Source: Clostridiales bacterium (GTDB lineage: Bacteria > Bacillota > Clostridia > Lachnospirales > Lachnospiraceae). Taken from it: a DNA stretch of 24,504 nucleotides. The notes beneath the pieces are model-generated. The model was not told the DNA's origin. It searched no databases and saw only the letters and a list, made by a program, of their open reading frames with translations. Of the stretch, positions 1 to 9,093 are shown piece by piece. The stretch covers positions 27,684-52,187 of the forward strand of contig JAHYZV010000012.1 in NCBI GenBank assembly GCA_019424245.1, read 5' to 3'. The first letter of the stretch is position 1. The number at the start of each line of letters is the position of its first letter. The position numbers and the translations under genes were made by a program.

Positions 1-108
1 ACTAATAAAGGTGATGACACTAATAAAGGTGACGATACTAATAAAGGTGATGACACTAATAAAGGTGATGATAGCAATAAAGGCGATGACACCAACAAAG
101 GCGAAGAT
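1..108 (+). repeat. 18-bp in-frame tandem repeat, six units
   Basis: Six units start at 1, 19, 37, 55, 73 and 91. Units 1 and 3 are identical. Units 5 and 6 diverge mainly by synonymous changes (AAT to AAC, GGT to GGC). The array continues to the window edge, so its true copy number is unknown. Confidence 0.95.
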
Positions 109-150
109 GCTATCAGGAATGGCAATACAGAAAACAATAGAGCTTTGTAA
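1..150 (+). CDS. C-terminal end of a protein with a TNKGDD-repeat tail (5' part outside window)
   Basis: Frame 1 is open from the window edge to a TAA at 148-150. The visible 49 residues are six tandem copies of a hexapeptide (TNKGDD, with SNKGDD and TNKGED variants) followed by a short non-repetitive Asn-rich end. The tail is hydrophilic and net acidic, with no membrane anchor, sortase motif or binding domain in view. The DNA units (18 bp, 1-108) differ mostly at third codon positions, so selection seems to hold the peptide while the DNA drifts. The function cannot be told without the N-terminal part. It lies 71 bp upstream of the mannose-metabolism gene and on the same strand, with no clear terminator between, so it may belong to the same envelope-glycan locus. 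Confidence 0.8.
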   Translation, partial: TNKGDDTNKGDDTNKGDDTNKGDDSNKGDDTNKGEDAIRNGNTENNRAL

Positions 151-185
151 TATGTAACAGAGTAGTTAAATCATGGACCAATATT

Positions 186-191
186 TATAAT
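186..191 (+). promoter_or_regulatory. possible -10 element before the manC-manA fusion
   Basis: A perfect TATAAT lies 31 bp before the start codon at 222. No good -35 is seen 16-18 bp upstream (only TAGTTA around 163). It could be a weak or activator-dependent promoter, or chance in AT-rich DNA. Confidence 0.25.
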
Positions 192-221
192 TAATTAGTA
201 TATTTTGGGAGGGACATTTAT

Positions 222-2594
222 ATGAAGTGTGTTATCCTGGCAGGCGGCAGTGGCGATAGTTTATGGCCATTGTCCAGAAAAAATTATCCTAAGCAGTTTA
301 TGAATTTTAAAGAAGGACGTTCATTGCTTCAGGAAACGGTTGTGAGAAATATGCCATATTGTGATGAATTTATAATAGTAACTAATGAGGCATATAAAAA
401 TATAGTAAATGGACAGATGAAGGCATTCCAGAGTCTAAGGTACAGACTGATTCTTGAGGGAACAGCAAAAGGAACAGCAGCAGCGATTATACTTGGAACT
501 ATGTTTGCTAATCCTACAGAATTCGTGCTTATAGTTAATTCAGATAATTTTATAGATGGAGAAGGCTATAAGGATGCCATAATAAGCGCCAAGGATATGG
601 CTAAGTCAGGTGTAATAGCAGCAATTGGTGTGAAACCTGAATACCAGGCAAAGAATCTCGGATATATATTAAGGGATAACTGTGATGTGTGCAGGCTCAT
701 ACCACAGGTCGATTTTGATAGCTGTTCATCAGAAATATCTGATTGTTACTCTTATGATGAGGGATATCTGTGGAACAGCGGAATGCTTGTATTTCGAGCT
801 GGAGATATGATAAATATCGTAAGAAAAGAGCAGCCTGAGCTTTATGGAACATGCAGAACAGCCAAAAGAAAGGTTCCAGCAATAAGAAGGGCAATCCGTT
901 TTTCAGAGAATATTATGAAGGATATTCCTAGTGGAAGCATAGAATCACTGGTGCTTAAGGATTGTGATAAGCTTAAGGTTGTTGAAGCTGATATAACATG
1001 GAAAGATATAGACAACGTATGTGATATAGAACAACAGCATACAGAGGGTAAGCTTGATTATATAATTAAGAATGACTGCAGTAACGTATCAGTTATTAAC
1101 AATGCGCAAAGAAAGCTTGTAGTAGCTAATGACCTTAGAGATATGGTTGTTGTTAATACAGAGGATGCAGTGTATATATCATCCCAGAAGTCTGCTGATA
1201 ATATAAAAGAAATAGTAAAAGATAATATGAATCAGTATGAGACATATTTTGATTATAACAGAATATCATACAGGGAATGGGGTATACATGAGCTTCTTAA
1301 CTATTCAAAGGGCTATAAGGTCAAGAAGGTAACGGTATTTCCAGGTATGATGATGAATCTGCACCAGCATGAGTTAAGAGCAGAATACTGGTCTGTAGTT
1401 GAAGGAACTGCGACTATAACGCTGGGAACTGAAACAAAGGATTATCATAAATATGAGAGTGTCTTTGTGCCAGTAGGAACTAAGCACAGGGTAGCTAACA
1501 AAACAGATAAGAATGTAGTTATCATAGAGGTAGGAATAGGTGATTCCATACTCGAAAATGATCTTGTAAAGATATATGGATATGAAACAGGTAATAATGA
1601 GGGTAACTACGTAAGGTCAGATAGCAGTCCTATAGTAAAGTTAGATCCAGCCTTCAAGGATAACCTGTGGGGTGGAACAAAGATAAGAGATGTCTTTGGA
1701 AAGAAATGTGACTATGAGGTTATAGGTGAGAGCTGGGAGCTTTCTGCACATCCAGATGGTCAGAGCCGTATAGCAGATGGCTATTATAAGGGCATGCTTT
1801 TTAATGATTATCTGACTATTATAGGAAAAGAGGCACTTGGATGGAAATGCCAGGCGCAGGACAGATTTCCTGTTCTTATCAAGTTTATAGATGCAAAGCA
1901 GGCACTTTCTATACAGATTCATCCAGATGATGAATATGCGCTTGAGAATGAAAATGAATATGGAAAGAATGAGATGTGGTATGTGCTTGATGCCGAACCA
2001 GGTGCATATCTGTATTGTGGACTGTCAAGGGATTCATCAAGGGAAGAGATAGAAGAACGTATAAAAAACAACACAATAACAGAAATTCTTAACAGGATTG
2101 ATGTCAAAAAAGGCGATGTTGTTATGGTTAAGGCTGGAACAATACATGCCATAGGTGCTGGTATATTCATATGTGAAATACAGCAGAATTCTAACTGCAC
2201 ATATCGAATGTATGATTATGACAGAAGAGATAAGTTTGGTAATCCACGTGAGCTTCACGTTGCCAAGTCACTTGATGTTGTGAATCCTGTTAAGTATGTA
2301 AGAGATAACAAATGCAATGTAATGCTTACACATAATGAACATTATATGGCAAAAAGACTTGTACAATGTAAGTACTTTGAGGTAATTAAATACGAGGTTG
2401 AGGACGAGGCGAAAATACCAGTTGATGAGGCATCCTTTGTATCAGTTATAGTAGTTGAGGGAGAAGGAACTATTATGACAGATGATTATGATAAGGAGAT
2501 GAAGTTTAAGGCTGGTGAGAGCTTCTTTATAAGTGCAGGCAAGAGAAATATCATAGTAAATGGTAAGTCTACCTGTATAGTAACACACGTATAA
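222..2594 (+). CDS. ManC-ManA fusion: degenerate mannose-1-phosphate guanylyltransferase domain, cupin, and mannose-6-phosphate isomerase
   Basis: The 790-aa protein has three parts. Residues 1-290 have the GDP-mannose pyrophosphorylase fold (LAGGSG..LWPLSR at 6-19, WNSGM at 184-188). Residues about 360-450 are the cupin usually found at the ManC C-terminus (HQHELRAEYW from 381). Residues about 468-790 are a full type I phosphomannose isomerase resembling Bacillus ManA, with metal ligands visible as Q565, H567, E584 and H642 and the QQNS..TYR..DYDR block. ManA interconverts fructose-6-phosphate and mannose-6-phosphate; ManC makes GDP-mannose. The isomerase looks intact. The ManC half lacks several family residues: DS replaces TR in the nucleotide loop (D12-S13), and EKP, TGYGYI and DVGSW are absent. 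A GGGAGGG ribosome site (207-213) supports the start. It heads a run with the two membrane proteins downstream. Confidence 0.9.
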   Translation: MKCVILAGGSGDSLWPLSRKNYPKQFMNFKEGRSLLQETVVRNMPYCDEFIIVTNEAYKNIVNGQMKAFQSLRYRLILEGTAKGTAAAIILGTMFANPTEFVLIVNSDNFIDGEGYKDAIISAKDMAKSGVIAAIGVKPEYQAKNLGYILRDNCDVCRLIPQVDFDSCSSEISDCYSYDEGYLWNSGMLVFRAGDMINIVRKEQPELYGTCRTAKRKVPAIRRAIRFSENIMKDIPSGSIESLVLKDCDKLKVVEADITWKDIDNVCDIEQQHTEGKLDYIIKNDCSNVSVINNAQRKLVVANDLRDMVVVNTEDAVYISSQKSADNIKEIVKDNMNQYETYFDYNRISYREWGIHELLNYSKGYKVKKVTVFPGMMMNLHQHELRAEYWSVVEGTATITLGTETKDYHKYESVFVPVGTKHRVANKTDKNVVIIEVGIGDSILENDLVKIYGYETGNNEGNYVRSDSSPIVKLDPAFKDNLWGGTKIRDVFGKKCDYEVIGESWELSAHPDGQSRIADGYYKGMLFNDYLTIIGKEALGWKCQAQDRFPVLIKFIDAKQALSIQIHPDDEYALENENEYGKNEMWYVLDAEPGAYLYCGLSRDSSREEIEERIKNNTITEILNRIDVKKGDVVMVKAGTIHAIGAGIFICEIQQNSNCTYRMYDYDRRDKFGNPRELHVAKSLDVVNPVKYVRDNKCNVMLTHNEHYMAKRLVQCKYFEVIKYEVEDEAKIPVDEASFVSVIVVEGEGTIMTDDYDKEMKFKAGESFFISAGKRNIIVNGKSTCIVTHV

Positions 2595-2612
2595 ACATGA
2601 ATGGAGATATAT

Positions 2613-5531
2613 ATGAATAACAGTTCTGATAATAAAGGAAAAAAGATACTGGGTTATCTGTTTCCGGGATTGATAACACTACTTGTTATGTTAATAGTTC
2701 TTGTGGTTAAGGGTATATGGCCCTTTGGAAGCAGCAGAATAGACCTTTTTGATAATATGCAGCAGGTTGCACCTTTGTATGCACATCTGTGGGATGCCAT
2801 GCATGGTGATGCCAGTATATGGTTTGACTGGTATACAGGACTTGGAACGAATGTGTCTATGAGTATGTCAGCATTCTCTATGATAAGCCCATTCAATCTG
2901 TTTTTATATCTTTGTCCAAGAGATTATATACTTGAATTTATATCAGTGCTTACTGTTATAAAAACATTTGTCATGTCAGTTACAATGTATGCTTTTATTA
3001 ATAAAAGATATAACTCACTGTCATATAACATAAAGGCGTTGTTTGCAGTAGCATATGCTTTCTGCGGATATGTTTTGCTGTATGCATCATGCTTCACACC
3101 ATGGATGGATATAGTTGCACTGTTTCCACTTCTTATGATGGCACTTGATATTATGGAAAAGACAGGAAAGAAGCTTTTTTATATCATCATGGTAGCAGTT
3201 ATGTTCATAATCAATTATTATCTTGCTGCTATGTCACTTGTATATATTCTCCTCGTTGGCGGTATGTATCTTATATTCATGTGTGATAAGAAGGAAAGAT
3301 GCAAGAAGGCGTGGAATGTAGGCATTGGCACATTCACAGGAATTGCTCTTTCAGCATTTATGCTTATACCAGTATTTGCACAGCTTTCACAGTCACAAAG
3401 AACTGGTAATACAGAGTCGCTTGTAAGCCAGTATTTTTCATGGATATCTAATCCGACCTTCAGAAGCTTCAGCCTCGGTGAGTTTGAGAGAATAATGATG
3501 TTTTATGGCATGGGATTATTCTTCGTGATAATATTTACAGGAATCCACAGAAGCATGAAAGCAGTGGGATATAAGAATGATGAAGCTGCAAGAAGATTTA
3601 ACTGGTATGCCATATCGCTTATAGCTATCGTTATGGTACAGGCAATAGCGGAAGGTACTAACATTATGTGGCATTTCGGCTCATATAATGGTTATACATT
3701 AAGAAATGGTTATATTATAGCATTTACACTTATATGTCTTTCCTGTGCATATGCAGATAAGGTGCTGGTAAATGACTGTATTAAGAAAAAGAAGGCTGTT
3801 ATACAGGCAGTGGTAACTGTTATTATATGTGCAGTTATGGCAGTGATATATGATAAACTTCCAGTGAACTCATATGTAGCAGCATTTGTATTCTTTATTG
3901 CGGTATTTGCAGTTATGCTTGTAATACACATTATAGGTGTAACAGTTATGAAGAATGGTTATAAGGTAAGTATTGTCATAAGTCTTGTGACAGTTGAAGT
4001 GTTCATAGGAGCATTTGCCATGACAGGACCACCTAAGTTTTACACATATGCGCCATATCAGTATGGTGACTATGTGCAGCTTGCAGTTAATGCAACGAAT
4101 AATCTTGGTATAAGTTCATCACCTGTAGACAGAGTGACGAATCCTGATTTAAGTATGAATGCGAACTATCCGCTTGTTATGAAGAGAGGTTCACTTTCAA
4201 GCTTTACAGCAGCACTTCAGAAGAATACACAGAAAGAAACTGTAAGATGGGGACATTCAAAGTATTTTCTCTGGGCGCTTGATTCAGGCGGAACAGTATT
4301 TTCAGATGCACTTATACACGTAACAGAAGCGGTTAATATTAATAAGTTAGACAGTTCATTGTATACATTGGAGAAGGAAGGAACAGAAGATAACGAATAT
4401 GACCTGTACAAGGCTAATTATCAGCTTCCTTTTGCGATGGTTACAAGCAGCAGGTTAGCATCAATAGATTTTAGCAAAGATTTTACAAAGCTCTCAGAAG
4501 TGAGCCAGCAAAACAGCACAGAATCCGGATATAACTGGAACACAACAGCCAGGGACTGGATATATCTTCATAATCTTATGTACAGTGCCTTAAGTGGTGA
4601 TTCAGATAAGCTTGTAACAGAGTATGGAAAGCTTTCAGGTACAGGAACATACGAGGTAAGTGTAGCACAGACAGCAGATATAAATAAAGCCTCTGATAAT
4701 ACAACACCAGATAAGTCAACACAGACAACGCATGTTGTACAGACCTATAAGGATAAGATAAGTGGAAAAGCAGCAGTGTATATGAGTGTTGCAGATTGTA
4801 ATATAGGAACATCGGATGCTAATGTTTCTAATCTGTTCAGAAGTCTTACAATAAAAGTTAATGGAAAGCAGATAGATATACCAACTATAGGTAATGTAAG
4901 TAATAAGTATTATGCAACTGATTATAATAATGGACTTATATATATTGGTACTTTTGAAAATGAGGATGTTACCGTTGAACTTGATTATGCAAGACCACTT
5001 GATAATAATGGTGAGGTGTCAGTTGGAAACTACATATTTACTATGGGTGGTATTGACCTTGATAAACTTGATTCTTTATGTAAGAAGTATGAGAATAGGC
5101 AGAGTGAGGTTACATACACAAACAATTCGGTTACTGTAAAGGTTAATGGAAGCAGCACGGATGATTATGTTATGGTTCCTATAATAAAGAGTGATAACTG
5201 GACAGTGACAGTGAATGGTGAAAAACGCGAAACTAAAGATATTGCAGGAATGTTTACAGGAGTTTATGTTAATAGTGGCGAAAATGAGATAGTATTTACA
5301 TTTAAGCCGGCTGCTAAGGATAAAGGATTGCTCATATCTGTTCTTGTACTTATAGCTATGATTGCCATTATGGTTGTTGATCATTATAAGAATATAAGAA
5401 TACCGGGATGGATGCAGGCATGTGCAAGTGGTGTGTATATGGCTATTATAGTAGTACTTGCAGTGCTTATGTTTGCAGTACCTCTTGTTGCAAGTATAAT
5501 AGTTAATATAAGATACGTATTGGGGATATAA
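2613..5531 (+). CDS. YfhO-family polytopic membrane protein (GT-C-like glycosyltransferase)
   Basis: This is a 972-aa integral membrane protein. A first hydrophobic segment lies at about residues 13-35, a loop with D44 and D47 and a YfhO-like pattern (DNMQQ, then W.TGLGTNVS) follows, many membrane segments run to about 480, then a large hydrophilic extracytoplasmic region to about 910 and two terminal membrane segments. YfhO proteins are GT-C-fold enzymes; in Bacillus subtilis YfhO works with the GT2 CsbB to decorate lipoteichoic acid from an undecaprenyl-phosphate sugar. Here the GT2 at 6956 could supply the lipid-linked sugar. I chose ATG 2613, not the in-frame ATG 2601, because GGAG at 2603-2606 sits at proper distance from 2613, while 2601 has no ribosome site. 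The acceptor and the sugar are unknown. Confidence 0.8.
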   Translation: MNNSSDNKGKKILGYLFPGLITLLVMLIVLVVKGIWPFGSSRIDLFDNMQQVAPLYAHLWDAMHGDASIWFDWYTGLGTNVSMSMSAFSMISPFNLFLYLCPRDYILEFISVLTVIKTFVMSVTMYAFINKRYNSLSYNIKALFAVAYAFCGYVLLYASCFTPWMDIVALFPLLMMALDIMEKTGKKLFYIIMVAVMFIINYYLAAMSLVYILLVGGMYLIFMCDKKERCKKAWNVGIGTFTGIALSAFMLIPVFAQLSQSQRTGNTESLVSQYFSWISNPTFRSFSLGEFERIMMFYGMGLFFVIIFTGIHRSMKAVGYKNDEAARRFNWYAISLIAIVMVQAIAEGTNIMWHFGSYNGYTLRNGYIIAFTLICLSCAYADKVLVNDCIKKKKAVIQAVVTVIICAVMAVIYDKLPVNSYVAAFVFFIAVFAVMLVIHIIGVTVMKNGYKVSIVISLVTVEVFIGAFAMTGPPKFYTYAPYQYGDYVQLAVNATNNLGISSSPVDRVTNPDLSMNANYPLVMKRGSLSSFTAALQKNTQKETVRWGHSKYFLWALDSGGTVFSDALIHVTEAVNINKLDSSLYTLEKEGTEDNEYDLYKANYQLPFAMVTSSRLASIDFSKDFTKLSEVSQQNSTESGYNWNTTARDWIYLHNLMYSALSGDSDKLVTEYGKLSGTGTYEVSVAQTADINKASDNTTPDKSTQTTHVVQTYKDKISGKAAVYMSVADCNIGTSDANVSNLFRSLTIKVNGKQIDIPTIGNVSNKYYATDYNNGLIYIGTFENEDVTVELDYARPLDNNGEVSVGNYIFTMGGIDLDKLDSLCKKYENRQSEVTYTNNSVTVKVNGSSTDDYVMVPIIKSDNWTVTVNGEKRETKDIAGMFTGVYVNSGENEIVFTFKPAAKDKGLLISVLVLIAMIAIMVVDHYKNIRIPGWMQACASGVYMAIIVVLAVLMFAVPLVASIIVNIRYVLGI

Positions 5532-6746
5532 ATGTTTTCAGTATTTATAGAGCACTATAAGAATAATGAAAAGCTCAGACTTTTTACTAAAATAATAGTT
5601 GTTTGGTTGTTATCACGCCTTGTAATGTGTGCTATGGTTCCAGTCATGAATCTTGTGGCAGATACACCTCATAACCTGTTGTATTATATGAATCCATGGG
5701 ATGCAGAATGGTATAAGGAGCTCGCGGAGGAAGGATATAAGCTTCCAAGGTCTTCAGGCATGGCTAACTGGGCTTTTTTTCCTCTGTATCCTATGGTGTG
5801 TGCCCTGATTAGGATTATTACAGGTGGATATATAAACACATATGCTATTGGCATGCTGGTGTCTAACATATGCATAATAATTGCAGTATATTATGCTGTT
5901 AGATTCGCATGGCTGGAGCTTGATACAGATAAGTATGACAGAGTGGATATAGAAAATATAATCATATTTCTGATGTTTGCAGGACCATGTGCAGTATATT
6001 ATGGTTCTATGTATACAGAAAGCCTGTTTACTATGTGTGTTGTGCTGTGTTTCTATAACACAAAGAAAAAAAACTATATGATGGCAGGAGTGTCTGCAGC
6101 ATTTGCAAGTGCAACCAGAATAGTAGGCTGTACATTGATAGTTGTGTTACTTACAGATATGTATGTTTCTATGTATAAGCAGCATAGAGATGAGGAAAGA
6201 AGGATTGTGGCAGCTATAAAAGCATTTATAAAAGATGTTATATCTGATGCAGGAAAGCTGTTGGCACTTGCTATATGTCCTTTGGGAATATTTGTTTATA
6301 TGACATTTTTAAGAGGCTTTTGTGGTGATGCATGGGCTTTTTATCATGTGCAGAAGGCATGGCGGACACAGAAGCTGTTTCCTGTTATCGGAGTACTTAT
6401 TAAATCATGTACTGGCAGGCTTGGAGAGATGTCAGATGTTAAGCAGATAAACGGAATTATACTTGGCTGGCTGTGTGTTTTTACATTGTTGTTGTATGTG
6501 ATCATGCTGGTAAGGAAACATTATGCCTGTGGTATATTTGGCATAATTGCACTTATGATACCGCTTACTTCAAGTGTCATGAGTACATTAAGATTCATAG
6601 TCGGTTCATTTGTTGTATATATAGGGATTACAGAAGCCCTGCTTTTAACAGGCAGAAATACAAGGCGTGTTATTATGGTACTTCTTGCAGCTGCAGAGGT
6701 TATATGTATATCGGCATGGTATTTCTGGGATGGACTGCTTATGTAA
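5532..6746 (+). CDS. PIG-V-like mannosyltransferase family membrane protein
   Basis: The 404-aa protein has about ten hydrophobic segments. It resembles bacterial members of the PIG-V/GPI mannosyltransferase family: the first extracytoplasmic loop has the WDAEWY motif (W56-Y61, D57 as candidate catalytic acid), followed by FFPLYP (82-87), a YTESLF element and ATRIVG. PIG-V enzymes are GT-C transferases that take mannose from dolichyl- or polyprenyl-phosphate-mannose outside the cytosolic face. The ATG immediately follows the TAA of the YfhO gene (stop 5529-5531), and the GGGGAT ribosome site (5522-5527) lies in the upstream gene's last codons, so translation is probably coupled. Its activity and acceptor are inferred only from family and neighbours. 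Confidence 0.75.
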   Translation: MFSVFIEHYKNNEKLRLFTKIIVVWLLSRLVMCAMVPVMNLVADTPHNLLYYMNPWDAEWYKELAEEGYKLPRSSGMANWAFFPLYPMVCALIRIITGGYINTYAIGMLVSNICIIIAVYYAVRFAWLELDTDKYDRVDIENIIIFLMFAGPCAVYYGSMYTESLFTMCVVLCFYNTKKKNYMMAGVSAAFASATRIVGCTLIVVLLTDMYVSMYKQHRDEERRIVAAIKAFIKDVISDAGKLLALAICPLGIFVYMTFLRGFCGDAWAFYHVQKAWRTQKLFPVIGVLIKSCTGRLGEMSDVKQINGIILGWLCVFTLLLYVIMLVRKHYACGIFGIIALMIPLTSSVMSTLRFIVGSFVVYIGITEALLLTGRNTRRVIMVLLAAAEVICISAWYFWDGLLM

Positions 6747-6804
6747 CGTTAAAGCTGAATAGTAATGTACAAAAACACGCATTGTGTATACTTTGTGAAA
6801 ATAC

Positions 6805-6833
6805 TTGCGAACTTTACATAAAGGTATTATAAT
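6805..6833 (+). promoter_or_regulatory. sigma-A type promoter for the GT2-glmM pair
   Basis: TTGCGA (6805-6810), a 17-bp spacer and a perfect TATAAT (6828-6833) lie in the 209-bp gap after the PIG-V-like gene. This gives a leader of about 115 nt before the start at 6956 and suggests the GT2-glmM pair can be transcribed apart from the upstream genes. Confidence 0.65.
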
Positions 6834-6955
6834 TAACACGCTTTTTAGAATTACTATTATTGTATAAAGTAATCATGTATAAGATGAATGTGACTGCACA
6901 TTACTTTGCAGATGAATAAGCTACAGAATGTTATAGATATCAGAAGGAGAAAAAT

Positions 6956-7696
6956 ATGTTATCAGTAGTTGTACCTACATTTAATGAGGGAAAGAATATT
7001 AGAAATCTGGTGACACAGATAAATGATGCACTTAAGGGGATAGATTACGAAATATTGTTTGTAGATGATAGTAAAGATAATACACCAGAGGTTATTATGG
7101 AGGTTGCCAAAGACTTCCCACAGGTAAGGATGGAACACAGAACAGGAGAAACTGGTCTTGCGACAGCTGTTCTTCGCGGCTTTGAGCTTGCAAATGGTGA
7201 TTATATGGCTTGTATGGACGCTGATTTACAGCATCCACCGGTTGTACTTAAATATATGTATAAGGCTATGGAAAGTGGAGCAGATTTTTGTATACCAAGC
7301 CGTCTTATACCAGGTGGAGATGATGGTGGACTTAACTGGTACAGAAAGTTCGTATCTGGAACAGCTCGAAAGATAGGACAGTGGATGCTTCCTTGTTTAA
7401 GACAGATATCTGACCCTACAAGTGGTCTTTTTATGTTCAGGCGTGAAGTTATAGCACATGCAGACCTTCAGCCTATAGGATGGAAGATTATGGTTGAAGT
7501 CCTTGCTATGGGTTCATATAAGAAGGTTATTGAGATACCTTATAAGTTCCAGCAAAGAACAGAGGGAGAATCAAAGCTTTCAGGCAAGGTTACGTTAGAA
7601 TACCTTAAGCAGCTTAAGGATCTTAGAAAGAGATACAACAAGGCTAACAAGTATGAAGTTGAAATCTGGTCAACAGAGAGGATGATGGCAGAATAA
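6956..7696 (+). CDS. family 2 glycosyltransferase, polyprenyl-phosphate mannose synthase (DPM1) type
   Basis: The 246-aa soluble GT-A enzyme has VVPTFNE at 5-11, the nucleotide-binding DD pair at 37-38, and the metal site DADLQHPP with D88 and D90, followed by a PSR..PGGDDGG segment and SDPTSGLFMFRR. This arrangement is typical of dolichol/polyprenol-phosphate mannosyltransferases, which move mannose from GDP-mannose to a lipid phosphate on the cytosolic side. There is no C-terminal membrane domain, as in the short DPM1 form. AAGGAGA (6944-6950) precedes the ATG. The stop overlaps the glmM start (TAATG at 7694-7698), so the two are translationally coupled. The sugar could instead be glucose or GlcNAc, but mannose fits the manA domain upstream. 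Confidence 0.8.
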   Translation: MLSVVVPTFNEGKNIRNLVTQINDALKGIDYEILFVDDSKDNTPEVIMEVAKDFPQVRMEHRTGETGLATAVLRGFELANGDYMACMDADLQHPPVVLKYMYKAMESGADFCIPSRLIPGGDDGGLNWYRKFVSGTARKIGQWMLPCLRQISDPTSGLFMFRREVIAHADLQPIGWKIMVEVLAMGSYKKVIEIPYKFQQRTEGESKLSGKVTLEYLKQLKDLRKRYNKANKYEVEIWSTERMMAE

Positions 7697-9051
7697 TGGG
7701 AAAGTATTTTGGCACTGATGGATTTCGTGGAGAAGCTAATGTTACACTTACAGTAGATCATGCATTTAAGGTTGGAAGATTCCTTGGATGGTTTTATGGT
7801 AAGGAAAAGGAAGATGGAAAAGCTAAGATTGTTATTGGTAAGGATACAAGAAGAAGCAGCTATATGTTTGAGTATTCTCTTGTTGCAGGACTTACAGCAT
7901 CAGGAGCAGACGTTTATCTTCTGCATGTAACAACAACACCAAGTGTTGCCTATGTAACAAGAACAGAGGATTTTGATTGCGGTATTATGATATCAGCAAG
8001 CCACAATCCTTTCTATGACAATGGTATTAAACTCATCAACAGCAAAGGCGAAAAGATGAGAGAAGATGTTATAGGCGAAATAGAAAAGTATCTTGATGGT
8101 GAGATGGGAGATATCCCATATGCCACAAAGGAACAGATAGGCTGTACGGTAGATCATACAGCAGGACGTAACAGATATATGGGATATCTTATGAGTCTTG
8201 CCATATATTCCTTTAAGGGAATGCGTATAGGTCTTGATGCATCTAACGGAAGTGCATGGACACTGGCTAAAGCTGTGTTTGATGCACTTGGAGCCAAGAC
8301 TTATGTTATCAATGCAAGCCCTGATGGAACTAACATCAATGCTAACTGTGGTTCTACACATATTGAAGGCTTATGTGATCTTGTAAAGAGAGAGCATCTT
8401 GATGCAGGCTTTGCTTTTGATGGTGATGCTGACAGATGTCTTTGTGTAGATGAGAATGGTGATGTTATAACAGGAGACCATATCCTTTATATATATGGAT
8501 GTTATATGAAGGAGAGAGGAAAGCTTATAGATAATACTGTTGTAACAACAGTTATGTCGAACTTTGGTCTTTATAAGGCTTTCGATGCTGCAGGTATTGA
8601 TTATGAAAAGACTAAGGTTGGAGATAAGTATGTATATGAGTGTATGTCACAGAATGGATACCGTCTTGGTGGTGAACAGTCTGGACATATCATATTCAGC
8701 AAGTATGCAACAACAGGTGATGGTATCATAACAGCACTTAAGATGATGGAGGTTATGATAGCAAAGAAAAAGTCATTAGCACAGCTTGCAGCACCACTTC
8801 ACATATATCCACAGGTGCTTAAGAATGTACGTGTATATGATAAGCCTACAGCACAGAACGATGAGGATGTTAAGGCAGCAGTAGACAGAGTGGCAGACAC
8901 ACTTGGTGAGAATGGACGTATACTTGTAAGAGAGAGTGGTACAGAGCCTGTTATAAGAGTTATGGTTGAGGCCGGAACCCATGATGAGTGTGAAAAGTAT
9001 GTTGATCAGGTTATAGACGTTATTAAGAGTAAAGGCTATGTAGCTGACTGA
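7696..9051 (+). CDS. glmM: phosphoglucosamine mutase
   Basis: The 451-aa enzyme of the alpha-D-phosphohexomutase family has YFGTDGFRG at 4-12, the phosphoserine loop ASHNP with S102 (same number as the Escherichia coli GlmM serine), the metal-binding DGDADR at 242-247, the sugar-binding GGEQSGH, and the phosphate-binding RESGTEP..RVM near the C-terminus. GlmM converts glucosamine-6-phosphate to glucosamine-1-phosphate on the way to UDP-GlcNAc and peptidoglycan. The length is normal for GlmM (about 445-450). Coupling to a mannosyl-lipid synthase makes one wonder whether it also serves as phosphomannomutase, since no separate manB is in the window; the motifs favour GlmM. It is followed by a strong terminator. 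Confidence 0.9.
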   Translation: MGKYFGTDGFRGEANVTLTVDHAFKVGRFLGWFYGKEKEDGKAKIVIGKDTRRSSYMFEYSLVAGLTASGADVYLLHVTTTPSVAYVTRTEDFDCGIMISASHNPFYDNGIKLINSKGEKMREDVIGEIEKYLDGEMGDIPYATKEQIGCTVDHTAGRNRYMGYLMSLAIYSFKGMRIGLDASNGSAWTLAKAVFDALGAKTYVINASPDGTNINANCGSTHIEGLCDLVKREHLDAGFAFDGDADRCLCVDENGDVITGDHILYIYGCYMKERGKLIDNTVVTTVMSNFGLYKAFDAAGIDYEKTKVGDKYVYECMSQNGYRLGGEQSGHIIFSKYATTGDGIITALKMMEVMIAKKKSLAQLAAPLHIYPQVLKNVRVYDKPTAQNDEDVKAAVDRVADTLGENGRILVRESGTEPVIRVMVEAGTHDECEKYVDQVIDVIKSKGYVAD

Positions 9052-9093
9052 TTATTGAAGCTATAAAAATATTAATAAATATAAGCATAAAGG

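Noticed and set aside
1..108. CRISPR-like array
   Set aside because: The 18-bp units are contiguous with no spacers and are in frame in a coding region.
6473..6832. A 119-codon plus-strand frame
   Set aside because: It overlaps the end of the PIG-V-like gene in another frame, is rich in Cys and Tyr and resembles no protein; it also runs through the promoter at 6805-6833.
7550..7696. glmS-type ribozyme or other riboswitch before glmM
   Set aside because: The glmM start overlaps the upstream GT2 stop, leaving no leader; no ribozyme motif was seen.
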